Source of the DNA: Phanerodontia chrysosporium
Lineage: Eukaryota > Basidiomycota > Agaricomycetes > Polyporales > Phanerochaetaceae
Assembly: GCA_001910725.1 (NCBI GenBank)
Contig: MJGA01000002.1
Coordinates: forward strand, 1,550,001 to 1,614,000
Reading direction: 5' to 3'
DNA: 64,000 bases
Each line of letters opens with the position of its first letter. Within the stretch, counting starts at the first letter, position 1. Of this stretch, positions 12,608 through 24,794 are shown piece after piece. The position numbers and the translations under genes are program-made. Below the pieces are notes generated by a model that was not told the DNA's origin, did no database searches, and worked only from the letters and a program-made list of their open reading frames with translations.

Positions 12608-13583
12608 TTACCGATCTGGTGCCGAGAATCAGTAACTTGCAGCAGGAAGGCAAGATAAAACGCACTTGGACCTAATTTCAACCAACGTGGAATAGCAGCT
12701 TTATCCTTCCCCGACGATGACGCCTTCGATTTGTCTTTCGACGACGGCTCTTCGGGCTCCTCCTGTCTTGGTGGAAGAGGCAAGTCTTCTGCCTTAGCCA
12801 GAACAGCGGGGTCCAATGGTGCAGGAACGCTGACGTCTGCACCAGTCTGAGCAACTCGTCTTGGATCATTGGGATTGGGAAGAGACGTACGATTCAACTC
12901 GTCGTTCTCGAACTTCAGGTGTAACACAGATGCCGGTGCTAGCTGGAGTTGGTACAAATTGAGATCTCGCACCTTCGGGTCTGATACTTTGAGCTCGCGT
13001 TTCGGCGGTGTCTGGTCTGTATAGACGACTCTTGAGTGTTATGTGCGCGCAGAGACCTCGAAACACTTACAAAGGACGAACTTAATCGGCTTCACGTCTT
13101 CACGCAACACGCCTCGTACGAATGCGTAGACTGATTTGATCTTGTCGGTCGAGGGGAACGTCTTCTCCAGTTGTGTGCGATCAGTGAATCTGACGCGAAT
13201 GGTGGTCTAATGAATGTGAATACTATGTACTGGCGAAGCTAGTAAACGGTGCGTACAGTAGGGTACTTCGCCATCTTCGCCTTAAGCTCAGCATCTCGCA
13301 TGGCTTGCGTGCGGAGGGGCGCATTGACGAGTGCTTGTGTTCTAGCCGACAACGAATCCTGAGCCGCCTTGAGATCAGCAGGGCTAGGTGTGAAGAAGGA
13401 TTCATGGAGGTCCCCTGAGCTAAGCAGTTAGAGGGGACGCGCAGGCACAGTAGACCTGAAAGACTAACTTGGTCCCACATTGCCCGCCGTCTGTGGCGGC
13501 CTGTAGACTTTGTAGTCGTCTACGCTTGCTTCAAGAACCGTACCGACTGGAGTTATCTCAGTAGGTGGCAGGGTAGAAGACAT
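12608..13583 (-). CDS. UBX-domain protein of the TUG/ASPSCR1 (Ubx4) family
   Basis: UBX proteins are Cdc48/p97 adaptors, and TUG-type members remodel p97 hexamers and affect vesicle traffic and ER degradation. The spliced product has ESFFTPSPADLKAAQDSL, ALVNAPLRTQAMRDAE, then a UBX-like domain: TIRVRFTDRTQLEKTFPSTDKIKSVYAFVR, DVKPIKFVLYQTPPKREL and LNLYQLQLAPASVLHLKFE. A Ser/Lys linker leads to the conserved C-terminal IPRWLKLG. A last short intron (GTGCGT-CAG) gives the end PNR and stop. It lacks the N-terminal ubiquitin-like domain of animal TUG. I looked for it upstream to 14.1 kb and did not find it. An in-frame Met at 13715 would add 44 basic residues, judged less likely. Confidence 0.8.
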
Positions 13584-14171
13584 CTTCAAGATCTTGAGGG
13601 ATGGCAGGACACGCTGGTGATGGTGACAGATGAGACTCAATGCTCTAACAACGAGCTGGGCTCTAAAGAGCTTAGCAATGCTCCGAAGAACATCATGGAA
13701 TTTTCGCACTAACATACAGGCTACAACACTACAGACTAAGCTTCAAGAACGACGATCCTGGCAAAATCGAAGTTAGTCTATGGTTTATACGCGTGACAAG
13801 AAAAGTATCAGTTAGATGTAGGTTGTCTCATACCCTCGATCCCAGGACACGCAGGCGAGCGCGTCCCTTTGGTATGGAGACCGAGGTTGTCGAACGCAAA
13901 TTACATAGAGTACCATCATCTGAGCAAAATCAACATATACTCACCAGGTAGAGTGCTTCGGGGATACGAAAGTTATTGTGAAGCCAGAGACACAGGCTAG
14001 GAAGAAAATGGTGAACGCAGAAATTCGTCGAGCGGATTAATATGAAGGCGAGTTATTTGTATTTATTTGGCGACACGATGATGGCAACGGCGTAATCGCG
14101 CTTACAGGCACTCTGACCGCCGCCACTCATCCGGACGAGCCTCTCGAAGTCAAGAATCCAGGCATCCAGAT
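13584..14171. other. Divergent intergenic region, 588 bp
   Basis: This separates the UBX gene (minus) from the PITH gene (plus). Several splice-like motifs and short minus-strand open segments occur, for example around 13830-13990, but no combination gives a convincing protein. It probably holds two promoters. Confidence 0.45.
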
Positions 14172-15072
14172 ATGCCTCACGATCACAGTCATGGATGCGG
14201 CTCAGAATGTGGCCATGACCACGATATACCTGAGTCCCAGGGACATAGGGACAATCTTTTTCTGCGCATCGACCGTGACAATGTTGTTGCGCTGAATGTC
14301 GCCAATGGCAAAGGCTCAGAAGTGGTCAAGCCATGGCACCAACGCATGGATGAGGATGCGGTGAGAATATTCAACTACGCATGTATTCGTCGCCTTCAAC
14401 TCAATCCTTTCAGTATCTGGAATCCGACGCAGACGATCAGATGTGCGTCGTCGCGGTGACTGACATTACCGCCGACTCAGACTATGATTGTGCCTCAGCA
14501 TCATCCGCATACCCTTCACCGGTTCAGTAAAGCTGCGTGCGCTTCTCTTGAAAGCTGGCCCAGGTGATCAGACTCCGGCAAAGGTGTCTCTGGTCTGTGT
14601 CATGTTGTGGCGATGGGCAACGTACTCCGATTAACTTCCTGAGACAGTTCAGCAACCTCGACCATCTGGACTTCTCAGAAATTTCTGAGCACAAACCCAT
14701 ACAAGAATTTGAGATCCCGCAAGGCAGGGATATTGGAGAATACCACGTTATGTGAGCACTGGAGATGGACGGAGCAGGCCAATGCTCATCGACCATGACA
14801 TACAGGCCAGCTAAATTCCCAGCTGTGACTTCCGTCACGCTCTTTTTCCCTGCTTCACAGGGTGCAGATACTACTCGCATCTACTACATCGGTTTCTTGG
14901 GGCAATGGTCAGAGGTAAGTGTCAAGTATCTATGTCAGTGTGGACCCAGGTCAACTGTATGAACATATCATAGCGCAAGACCGAGCCCGTGATCGCCGTC
15001 TATGAGTCAAGAGCCAACCCAGCCGACCATCCAAGGATAACAGATCTGCACGACGTAAGAAGTAGTAATTGA
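14172..15072 (+). CDS. PITH domain-containing protein (PITHD1 family)
   Basis: The PITH domain is shared with thioredoxin-like TXNL1 and binds the proteasome lid there; standalone PITHD1 proteins are small and cytosolic or nuclear. The start MPHDHSHGCGSECGHDHD is the His/Cys-rich N-terminus typical of the family. Spliced segments include VKLRALLLKAGPG, LDFSEISEHKPIQEFE, SVTLFFPASQGADTTRIYYIGFLGQWSE and AVYESRANPADH, all PITH landmarks. The C-terminus after ITDLHD reads VRSSN and stop if the GTAAGA at that point is not used as a donor. Using it gave no better ending. It converges on eIF4B. Confidence 0.88.
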
Positions 15073-15295
15073 GATGCTTCGAACGTAGTTTCAGGTTCTG
15101 GAGCGGTGTTGGTGTCAGCAGCATGTTCCCATTAAAATACGATGGTCTAGGTCATCAAAGAGAATCCTCTGCATACGTTAGGTACAATAAAGTATGCGTC
15201 TGGAACGGGCCATAACGAAAACACAGCAGCACACACAGCCAATGTAGAACAAGCCGCGGATCTTTTGAGCAGAGGTCTGAGGCTCAGTCCCACGT

Positions 15296-17166
15296 TCAAA
15301 CTTGCATTTCTGCAACCTTGTCCGTGACCTCGTCCACCTTGTCATCCTGAACAGCTTCCTTCTTCCCAGCTGCAGCGTTTGCGAAGCTAAAAGAAGGACG
15401 GACGTTGGGGGCGGAAGACGCTGCCGGTTTCGAGGCCTCAGCAGTTCTCGGTGACGCGGGAGTAGCAGAGGGACGGGAAGGCGGAACTTCGCCGCGCGAC
15501 GAACCGGCACGAGATGAAGTACGCGACATGGTGTGGGTGACGCGTTCTCTGACCTGTTCGCGTTCCTTTTCCAAGCGTTCGGCAACAGCGATCTCCTTGG
15601 CCACGGTATCGACTGGCCTAAAGGTGTCGTTCAGATACTGGATGTGAAGACGACAGAACTGAGAATTACTTACTTGGCAGCGCCGAACGGGTTGGGCTTT
15701 GAGCTGCTCTGAGCAGGATTGGGTGAGGATAAGGGAGACGGGGTCGCTGATGAGTTGGTGCGAGGCAGGAGCTCTAGCTTGCGACGACCCATTTGAGGAG
15801 TGGGTGGAACCGAGCTGTTGGCTAGAAGGTGGATGAATGACCAGCCATGCCATCGAGAAGTTTATGCTCACGAGATGTGCTACTGCGAGAAGCAGAGGGC
15901 CTTCTCCAGTCACCTTCATCCGCGACACTCGACGTCTCGCGCGGAGGGCCCATCTCGCCTCGTCCGCGGACACTGCCGAAGCGGCTGGCAGGCTCCGCCG
16001 GCGCGGATGGTTGGAATCGGCTTCCAATAGACCATTTTTCGTCAGAATCGGCAGAAGACGGAGGAGCGTCCGGGCTCCTGAAGCCAGAGCCGCGACGCCT
16101 GAAGGAGGGGCCTTCTGGCTCAGGCGGGACGGAGCTCCTTGGCTTACTGGAACGCCAATCGCTTGCGTTGTCCGACACCGAAGGAGGGGGAGGTTCACGA
16201 GGTCCGGCTCCTTCAAATCGGCCGCGGGACCCTCCGCGGGAGGCCGAGTCAGGGAGTGGACCGTCCCGACGCCAAGGTCCGGCAAACTTTTCGTCATCGA
16301 ATCCTCCGCTGCCACCGAATCCAGATCTCTCCTTGGCTGAAATTGTGGAATTTAGGAGGCTGTCAAGGTCGCGAATACTGCAGTGACTTACGAGGTTCAG
16401 CAACGCTGATACGGACAGCCCTACCAGCAAGAGTCTATGAAAAAGTTGATTCCGATGCAGTTTACGATTGCCGAAGAGCTACTCACGCTGCCGAACATGT
16501 TCAGCGCAGCTTTGAGGCCTTCAACGTCCGCGAACTCGACATATCCGAAACCCTTGGGCTTGTCCTCCCTGTCCTTGATAATTTTGACGGACTTCGTCTG
16601 GACGAAAGATTGGTCACGTCACGAGGATAAGGTGCAATGGGACGCACCTCGTGGCCAGCAAAGAACTCCTCAAGGTCTGCCTCAGTAAGATCGAAGGCTA
16701 GGTTCCCAACGAAAGCGATGTAGGGCGGCTCCGTGGGGATGGTATTATTTGGAGGGCCACGGTCGGCTGCAACAGCAGAGTGAGATCAATCGTGGTAGAC
16801 CAGGCGACAGTTTTGACGTACGCCTCGAAGACAGGAAGTCGTCCCTCCTACGGTCTCCCGGGCGGGATCGATCCTCGTCCGACCTAGCTGCCGCTGCACA
16901 TATGTCAAGGGCTGGGCTTCTCACGAAGATATAAAGCGTGGCGAGACTCACGAGCAGTGGGGAGCGCATCCATCTCATCGGCCCATGAGCCCAGGGCTGG
17001 GAATCATATTCACCCGCTGTACATGCGCCGATGTGGATGGGAATGCTCACCGCTATCCCCCAGGAACTCATTGAGAGACATTTTCTGTGCTTTCTTGGGC
17101 GCTGCATAGGATATACGGTATGAGTAAAGCGAGGCGCACTGAAAGGTAGACTTGCTGCGTACGCAT
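15296..17166 (-). CDS. TIF3: Translation initiation factor eIF4B (Tif3/Sce3-like), RRM protein
   Basis: eIF4B stimulates eIF4A helicase and 43S attachment to mRNA. The product begins MPPKKAQKMSLNEFLGD, like yeast Tif3. One RRM follows (about residues 85-160): YIAFVGNLAFDLTEADLEEFF (RNP2 region) and KPKGFGYVEF (RNP1). The rest is a disordered Arg/Ser/Gly/Pro region with Tif3-like repeats (GDWRRPSAS, DASDWRSS-type segments), then an Ala/Lys tail (FSFANAAAGKKEA). The coding part of the first exon is only four bases, ATGC (17163-17166), followed by a roughly 61-nt intron. This start is preferred over the internal Met because it restores the conserved PPKK peptide. It is divergent from ARPC2, with 198 bp between start codons. 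Confidence 0.88.
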
Positions 17167-17364
17167 GCTGGGCAAGTTCTATCGAAAGTAACTGGGTTTT
17201 TAGGCGAAGAACGCGAGCGGGGTAAGCGTCGCTGGCCGTTTACAGCAGAGTTACAAATTCTGGGACCTAGTCTTGGGCGTCTACGACATCCTAGTGTCTC
17301 ACGGTCTGCGGTCGCTGCGCTCCCGACTCCCGACCACCTCATCGTCACCGTCCAGCTTGCCACC

Positions 17365-18532
17365 ATGATTCTCCTCGAGGTATGTGGCATTGCAGCGGCC
17401 TCATATCGTAATATGACACTGTGTGACAGTCCCACAACTACATCATTCAAACCACGCTTGCGGAGAAGCTGGCAAAGTGAGTGCGCTCCGCGCGTTTCAA
17501 TGTGCATGCTCTTGCTCATCGCGCGCAGGCCGACCTCTCTCGATGTCCAGTTCGTAGACTTTGATGGAGTTCGTTTCCATCTGTCGACCCCCGAGCGCAA
17601 GACGTGTCTCCTACTGTCAATGAGCATTAGATGCTGGGATGAGCTCGTCAAGTACGGCGTTGACAACGTCCTCCGGAGGGAGTACGGCGACCGTGTTAAG
17701 GCTGAGGTGGAGCCCGACTACAATGTCAGCTTGGAATTGGACCTCGAGAAATTCCCCCCTGAGGGAGGTAAGTCGGCTGTCCCTTCACTCGCCAAGCGTG
17801 CAACTGACATCGTGCAGAGGAACGGGAAGCACTGATCAAGTCCATCTCGCTGCTGAAGCGCAATGCCCTCGCCGCCCCTTTTGAGCAGGCATTTGAGACA
17901 CAGAAGCAGCTTGCTGCTAGCGGGACCGGTCAGGGCGACCTGCTGGCCCTTCACTACCGTGATGAGGAAGCGATCTATGTGCAAGCCTCGTCGGATCGTG
18001 TTACTGTCATCTTCTCCACCATGTTCAGGGAGGAGACTGACAGGATCTTTGGCAAGGTTTTCCTTCAGGTATGCACATACATATCTCACTATTTCAACCG
18101 TCTTACATGTGTGACAGGAATTCGTTGACGCACGACGTCTCTCAACCATCCAGAGTGCACCCCAGGTGCTCTACACAACTCGGGATCCGCCTCTGGAGCT
18201 GCGCCACCTACCAAACTTGGCGCAGACAGAAGATGTCGGCTACGTCACCTTCATTCTGTTCCCCCGTCACTTCGCCAACCCAGCCATCGCGGAATCTACC
18301 ATCAGCCACATCCAGAATTTCCGTGACTACCTACACTACCATATCAAATGCTCGAAGGCGTACATGCACTCTCGCATGCGGCACCGCGTCAGCGAGTTCC
18401 AGAAGGTGCTCAACAGAGCGAAGACGGAGGTCGCTGTTGTCGACAGGAAGACGGTCAGGTCAGTAGTCCGTAAATTCACGAAGCCTACGATATCTGATTT
18501 ATGATGGTAGTGGGCGGTCGATGGTGCGGTAA
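17365..18532 (+). CDS. ARC35: Arp2/3 complex subunit 2 (ARPC2, p34)
   Basis: This is a core subunit of the actin-branching Arp2/3 complex; with ARPC4 it forms the scaffold that binds the mother filament. Spliced sequence matches the family throughout: [88 protein letters not shown] and [12 protein letters not shown]. Further on come [31 protein letters not shown] and [11 protein letters not shown]. The last exon is 22 bases (GRSMVR and stop), joined by a 49-nt GTCAGT-TAG intron. Length is close to the usual 300-320 aa. No anomalies were seen. Confidence 0.95.
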
Positions 18533-18670
18533 AGTACGAGAACACTTGCACAATGGACTCAGGAATAGTGGAACGTATAAATGCAGGATGTTGTATAATA
18601 TGCATTGGTCGGTATGCAAACCCTCGACTTAATCGGATCATCGTGCTACAGTGTGGCATAGGTTGATCGT

Positions 18671-20166
18671 CTAATATATTGGGAACCGAGGATCGACATC
18701 GGCAGCCCATGCTCGGAGGCCACCCACGAGATCCTTCACGACACCATTTTTGAGAACACTCCGCAGGGCATCCGCGGCGATCTGGGAGTCGTTCCCCAAC
18801 CTGCAAATTAGATATACCTCCTTGTTTGTTTCTGGAACAAACTCCAGAGGGTTTACCACAAATTCTGTTAGCGGGACATCTATCACGAGAGCTAGTAAGA
18901 GTAGCCCTCCGGAGAGGTGAAGAAAGTCTTACTGCGTGACGCGGGCAAGTGGCATATGCCAAATTCGACCGGTGGACGAACGTCGATGAGGACGGGCTTC
19001 TGGCCCGACTCTAGTATCTGCTTCAAGTCCTGTTGTATGTGAACTTCTCGGCTCTCATCTGATCGCGGTGTACACCAACCTGAGCCTTCAGCCTGTGGTC
19101 TGGCTTCCCCTCTTGCGCTCCAAGTACAACCCAGTTGGGTCTTTCTCCGCCGCAGAACGCGACATAATCTGTTTCCGCGATGATGCCCGCACGCTGCCCT
19201 TCCTTGCCGCACGCCGCACATGTCGCACGGCGCGGACGAATCTTAATTGTCCTAAATGGCGGCAAAGACAGTGCAGAGAACAAGAGCAACGAAGGTTTTC
19301 CATCTGCAATTTCTTAGACACCTACCAAGAGTGCAGCGTACAGTCGCTTACCGTGAAGACCTGTGATGAGCTTGATAGCCTCCAACGCCTGCAGGTTTCC
19401 AATAACACCAGTCACTGCGCCAAGGATCCCCAGCTCTGCACAGCTGCCGGTGGCTTCTGGGCTTGGCGGCTTCGGGAATAAGCATCGGTAGCAGGGGCCG
19501 TCCTCGCCCAGATTGTACGTGCACAACTGCCCTTCGTACTTCTGGGCTGCCCCACTAACAAGCGGCTTGCCGAGCTTGACAGCGGTGTCAGAGAGAAGGT
19601 AGCGGGTAGGTGAGTTGTCCGTGCAGTCCAGAATAATCTCGTACGAGCCCAGAATTTCGAGTGCGTTTTGGGATGTCAAGGCGCAAACGTGGGTGACCAC
19701 ATTACATGCAGGGTTTATTCTGCCAGTTCATCAGCTGTTTGCGAGAGAGTATTGGGTACACCATACTGTGCGATGGCTTGGGCCGCAGAAACTGCTTTTG
19801 GTAAACCGACTTTCGCGTCAGAGTGAAGAATTTGCCTTTGGAGGTTAGACACCTCTACGACGTCGTGGTCGATAATCCCGAGCCGACCTATCTCCAAGGA
19901 AGGTAAGCTCTGTTCAGCAATGTATGGGCGTGTATTCACCTACACCCGCCGCAGCGAGATACTGTAACGCAGGGCAACCCAGGCCTCCTGCGCCGACCAC
20001 GGCTACGGAGGCTGCTTTGAGCTTCAGCTGACCTGTACGATGATTACATGACTGGCTGTGGCAAAGTGAATGGGAGCGTGAACGCGCCTGGTAGCCCGAA
20101 CCCATCTAATATCATTTGCCTCCCATATCGCTGGTATTCGGGCAGTGAGAGCTGTGCTGTGTCCAT
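18671..20166 (-). CDS. UBA4: Adenylyltransferase/sulfurtransferase Uba4 (MOCS3)
   Basis: Uba4 activates and thiocarboxylates Urm1 for 2-thiolation of tRNA wobble uridine and, with MoaD-like proteins, can serve molybdopterin synthesis. The short first exon starts [18 protein letters not shown], with an in-frame stop just upstream. The ThiF-like domain shows [19 protein letters not shown] (ATP site), [33 protein letters not shown] plus CAAC (zinc ligands) and [17 protein letters not shown]. The C-terminal rhodanese domain has [16 protein letters not shown] and the active-site loop CRLGNDSQ with the sulfur-carrying Cys. It is divergent from APC10 and two genes from TRM8, so two tRNA-modification genes lie close together. 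Confidence 0.93.
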
Positions 20167-20373
20167 CAGTCAAGGCCCGGGTTTTGTGATGTCCGCTGCA
20201 GAAGTCCGTAGTTGTGAAGCGCCCGTGCTTGCGCGCAGCGCGTCCCGGCGCGTCATTTGCTAGACGCGCACGTTCGCTGCGCACCTTGCCTTTGTTCAAC
20301 ATCCAGAATTGATAGCAGTAAGTTGTGAGCCCATCGCTCAGCCATCCTTTCAAGACGGCGATGGTTGCGGAGC

Positions 20374-20382
20374 TATATATAA
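20374..20382 (+). promoter_or_regulatory. TATA-like box upstream of APC10
   Basis: TATATATAA lies 49-57 nt before the APC10 start codon, inside the 264-bp UBA4/APC10 divergent region. The distance would allow only a short 5' UTR. No transcript data support its use. Confidence 0.35.
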
Positions 20383-20430
20383 CCTGCCTTTGCTGTAGGG
20401 ACTTTCTGGAGTGCCGTATACTCGTAGGCC

Positions 20431-21323
20431 ATGGCCAGCATCAGCACAATGGGGCCAGCCCACTATATGGGGCCAGCACCTCCATCCATTACCAGCACAG
20501 ACGGAACCGCCACCATGTATCAAAGTACGCTACATACACTACGATCACTCCTGCGCAGCCAGCTGACACCTGACAGCGCGTCACCCACCGATGCTGCCTT
20601 GGCCAGACATCGGCCACATGGCCAAGTGGTCCGTCTCGTCCTTTAAATTCGGCTTTGGCCCTGAGTGTCTGCAAGACGGAGACCCCGAGACCTTCTGGCA
20701 GTGAGTGTGCGATACATACTGCCGCGGCCGCTTCTTCTTACGCTCTCCAGCTCTGATGGCCCCCAACCACACTTTATCACCATCGAGTTTCCGCGGAAGG
20801 TTGCAATACAGGTATATACGATTTTAAATTTACTGGCGTGAGCACTGACATGATATCAAAAGAAATTGAGCATATATTTGTGCTTCCCGCTCGATGATTC
20901 CTATACACCTGCCACCATTGCCGTGCGCGCGGGAACCGGCCCTCTCGACCTCCAAGATTGTAGGGTCGTGTCTCTGGAAAAACCGGACGGCTGGTTTACA
21001 TTTGATGTCTCTATGGAACCCCTTGGCGAGGACGGCGAGGGCTTGTAAGTCTAGGCTGTTACTTCATGCGGAAGCCATGCTCAGTGTGGCGCAGCAAGCC
21101 CGTGTATGCATACGTCCTACAGGTAATCATTGTCGCGAACCATATGAATGGAAAAGATACCCACGTGCGAGGCTTGCGCGTCCTTGGTCCGCTGGAGTAC
21201 GTCTGTTTTCTACTTACATAATCCGCATGCTTATTCTTCCTCAGGACAATACGATCAGACGACACCGACGATCCTTTCCCCTTCGTTGCCCCTCAATATA
21301 GGATGTACGAGTGTATACGGTAA
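20431..21323 (+). CDS. DOC1: Anaphase-promoting complex subunit 10 (Apc10/Doc1)
   Basis: Apc10 helps form the D-box co-receptor of the APC/C ubiquitin ligase and raises processivity. The spliced protein contains a DOC domain: WSVSSFKFGFGPECLQDGDPETFWHSDGPQPHFITIEF, KLSIYLCFPLDDSYTPATIAVRAG, VYAYVLQVIIVANHMNGKDTHVRGLRVLGP and PFPFVAPQYRMYECIR at the end. These are the family's most conserved segments. The N-terminal 30 residues (MASISTMGPAHYMGPAPP) are low-complexity and not conserved. Introns are short. The lost IR tail motif of some orthologues is replaced by CIR, so the final residues still end Ile-Arg, the tail that docks on Cdc27/Apc3. Confidence 0.93.
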
Positions 21324-21593
21324 CGGAACGGTGTTGGACAGATGAAGATTGAGACATGAGAGACCATGCGATAAATGCCTTGCAACGCCCAGGACTGTAG
21401 AATGGACCTTCAAGTTTTATGTATATCTGATTAATAGGATGATCCACTGTACACGCATTCCAGGGATTGTGTTCTTATGTCCCTCACCCGTAAGTTTCAT
21501 TGCAGCAAATCGGGTGAGCAGCGTGAAGTGCGACGGATGCAATCCTCAGCCTGTACGAGGAAATACATCATCTACGGTCTTCTTGAAGGTTAC

Positions 21594-22557
<964 letters not shown>

Positions 22558-22647
22558 TCACGGTCACGTGGCGTCACCCAATGAGCTCATGTCCCCCAAG
22601 AATTTATTCGCTCTCTCGCTCTTCCCTCCACCCTCTCATCGTCCACC

Positions 22648-24521
22648 ATGTCGGCCACGGTCCTCCGCTCTCTTGCTCGTCAGGTATGGCTCTCCTTGCC
22701 CTCGTTGCTTCGCCCCGCCTGCTCACCTTTGCGCGCGTCGCCAGACTCCCCGCGCCGCTTTCGGCCGCTCCCTCCGCTTCGCCTCCACTGGCAAGCAGCA
22801 GAACCTCAAGGAGCGCCTCGCCGAGCTCATCCCTGTCGAGCTCGAGCACGTAAGTTGCACCTTTACTCTCTCCGCGACATCGCTCACCTTCTCCTGCAGG
22901 TCAAGGCTGTCCGTGCTGAGCATGGCAAAAAGGCCTTCGGCCCCGTCGTCGTTGATCAGCTCTACGGGTACGTGGCTCGTGTACGCCCTCCGGATTCCTC
23001 CATTAATTACCGAAATAAAGCGGTATGCGTGGTCTTCCTGCCCTGATCTGGGAAGGCTCTGTTCTTGACCCTGGTACGTGTCTTCCACCCCACGTCGATG
23101 TGCCGGCTAACATGTTCTCCAGAGGAGGGTATTCGCTTCCGTGGCAAGAGCATCCCTGAGTGCCAGGAGCTCCTTCCTAAGGCACCCGGTGGCAACGAGC
23201 CTCTTCCCGAGGCCCTGTTCTGGCTCCTCGTCACCGGCGAGGTCCCCACCCAGGAGCAGGTCACTGCCCTGTCCAAGGACTGGGCCGCACGTGCTGCCAT
23301 CCCTGAGTTCGTTGAGGAGCTCCTCGATCGCTGCCCGCCTACCCTGCACCCCATGAGCCAGTTCTCCCTCGCCGTTACTGCGGTACGCCTCCTCGCATGC
23401 TATGTCGTCATCCCACCGTTCTCATCTCGGTCTGCTAGCTCAACCACGACTCCAACTTTGCGAAGGCTTACCAGCAGGGTATTTCCAAGAAGGACTACTG
23501 GGGACCTGTCTTCGAGGACTGCATGGACCTGTGAGTGCTTTGCTACTTCGGTGATAAAGCGATTCTGACGCAACGCAGGATCGCCAAGCTCCCTAACATC
23601 GCCGGCCGTATCTTCCGCAATGTGTACGGCAAGGGTAAGCTCCCCGCCATCGACGCCAACAAGGACTACTCTTGGAATCTGGCGACGCTCCTGGGCTTCG
23701 GCGAGAACCCCGCCTTCGTCGAGCTCATGCGTCTCTACATCACCATTCACAGGTGCGCTCGATACATACTATACTAAGAATTAGGTTATGAACTGAATTG
23801 GCTCAAGTGACCACGAGGGTGGTAACGTGTCTGCCCACACCGGCAAGCTCGTTGGCTCCGCTCTGTCCGATCCATTCCTCGCTTTCGCCGCTTCCCTGAA
23901 CGGCCTTGCGGGTCCCCTTCACGGTCTGGCCAACCAAGAGGTTCTGATCTGGCTCCGCCGCATGCAGTCCAAGATCGGCGAGAACGCGAGCGACGAGGCT
24001 GTCCGTGAGTACGTCTGGTCTACCCTCAAGAGTGGTCAGGTCGTTCCCGGTTACGGCCACGCTGTTCTCCGCAAGACCGACCCTCGCTACACTGCCCAGC
24101 GCGAGTTTGCCCTCAAGCACCTCCCCAACGACCCGATGTTCAAGCTCGTTGGCCAGATCTACAACATTGTTCCCGGCATCCTCCTTGAGGTCGGTCACAA
24201 ACGCTCATAAGTGGGCAAAATGCTAACATAGATTCCAGGCCGGCAAGGCCAAGAACCCCTGGCCCAACGTCGATGCTCACTCTGGCGTTCTCCTAACCCA
24301 CTACGGTCTCACCCAGATGAACTTCTACACTGTCCTGTTCGGTGTCTCCCGTGCGTTCGGTGTTGCCGCTCAGTTGATCTGGGACCGTGCTCTTGGTGCT
24401 CGTAAGTCCATGTCTGTTCTCTACATCATTAAAGTGGTATTGATACCCCTTTGCAGCTCTCGAGCGTCCCAAGTCCTACTCGACTGGTGCCATTGAAAAG
24501 ATGTTCAAGGACAAGAACTGA
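22648..24521 (+). CDS. CIT1: Citrate synthase, mitochondrial
   Basis: This enzyme condenses oxaloacetate and acetyl-CoA in the TCA cycle. The first exon [12 protein letters not shown] and the following SLRFAST form a mitochondrial presequence. Catalytic residues are visible in [12 protein letters not shown] (His), [17 protein letters not shown] (His) and [12 protein letters not shown] (Asp). Other landmarks are [35 protein letters not shown] and [23 protein letters not shown]. The protein ends IEKMFKDKN. At least seven short introns are present, and codon choice is strongly C-ending, consistent with high expression. Length is about 465 aa, normal for the family. A methylcitrate synthase paralogue is conceivable but less likely given overall match. 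Confidence 0.95.
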
Positions 24522-24794
24522 GTATCTCCGTGATATTCGTTCTTTTTCATCATGAACAGTTTATTGCTCTAGACATGCGGTATTGACTATCCTTGTAATA
24601 CATTACCTTATACTATGAATGAATGGAATCAAGTTCGTTTAGTGGAAACTGCAGTGCAATCGTCTAAAGACTTTGAACGAGTCGTCGATGTCATAGTCGA
24701 AGTTGGAAGCGCGCGTCAACGCCGCACGTTCTTGTCTGCTGCTCATACCGTGTCTACTAACCGCGTCTTCTGATTTCTACCACCCACATCCGTC

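Noticed and set aside
13584..13715. In-frame upstream extension of the UBX protein (MLVRKFHDVLRS...)
   Set aside because: It has no resemblance to TUG N-terminal domains and MSSTLPP gives an ordinary start; the open frame is short enough to be chance.
13800..14040. Possible extra minus-strand exons upstream of the UBX gene
   Set aside because: Splice-like motifs exist, but every join gave a stop or an intron under 35 nt and no recognisable ubiquitin-like domain.
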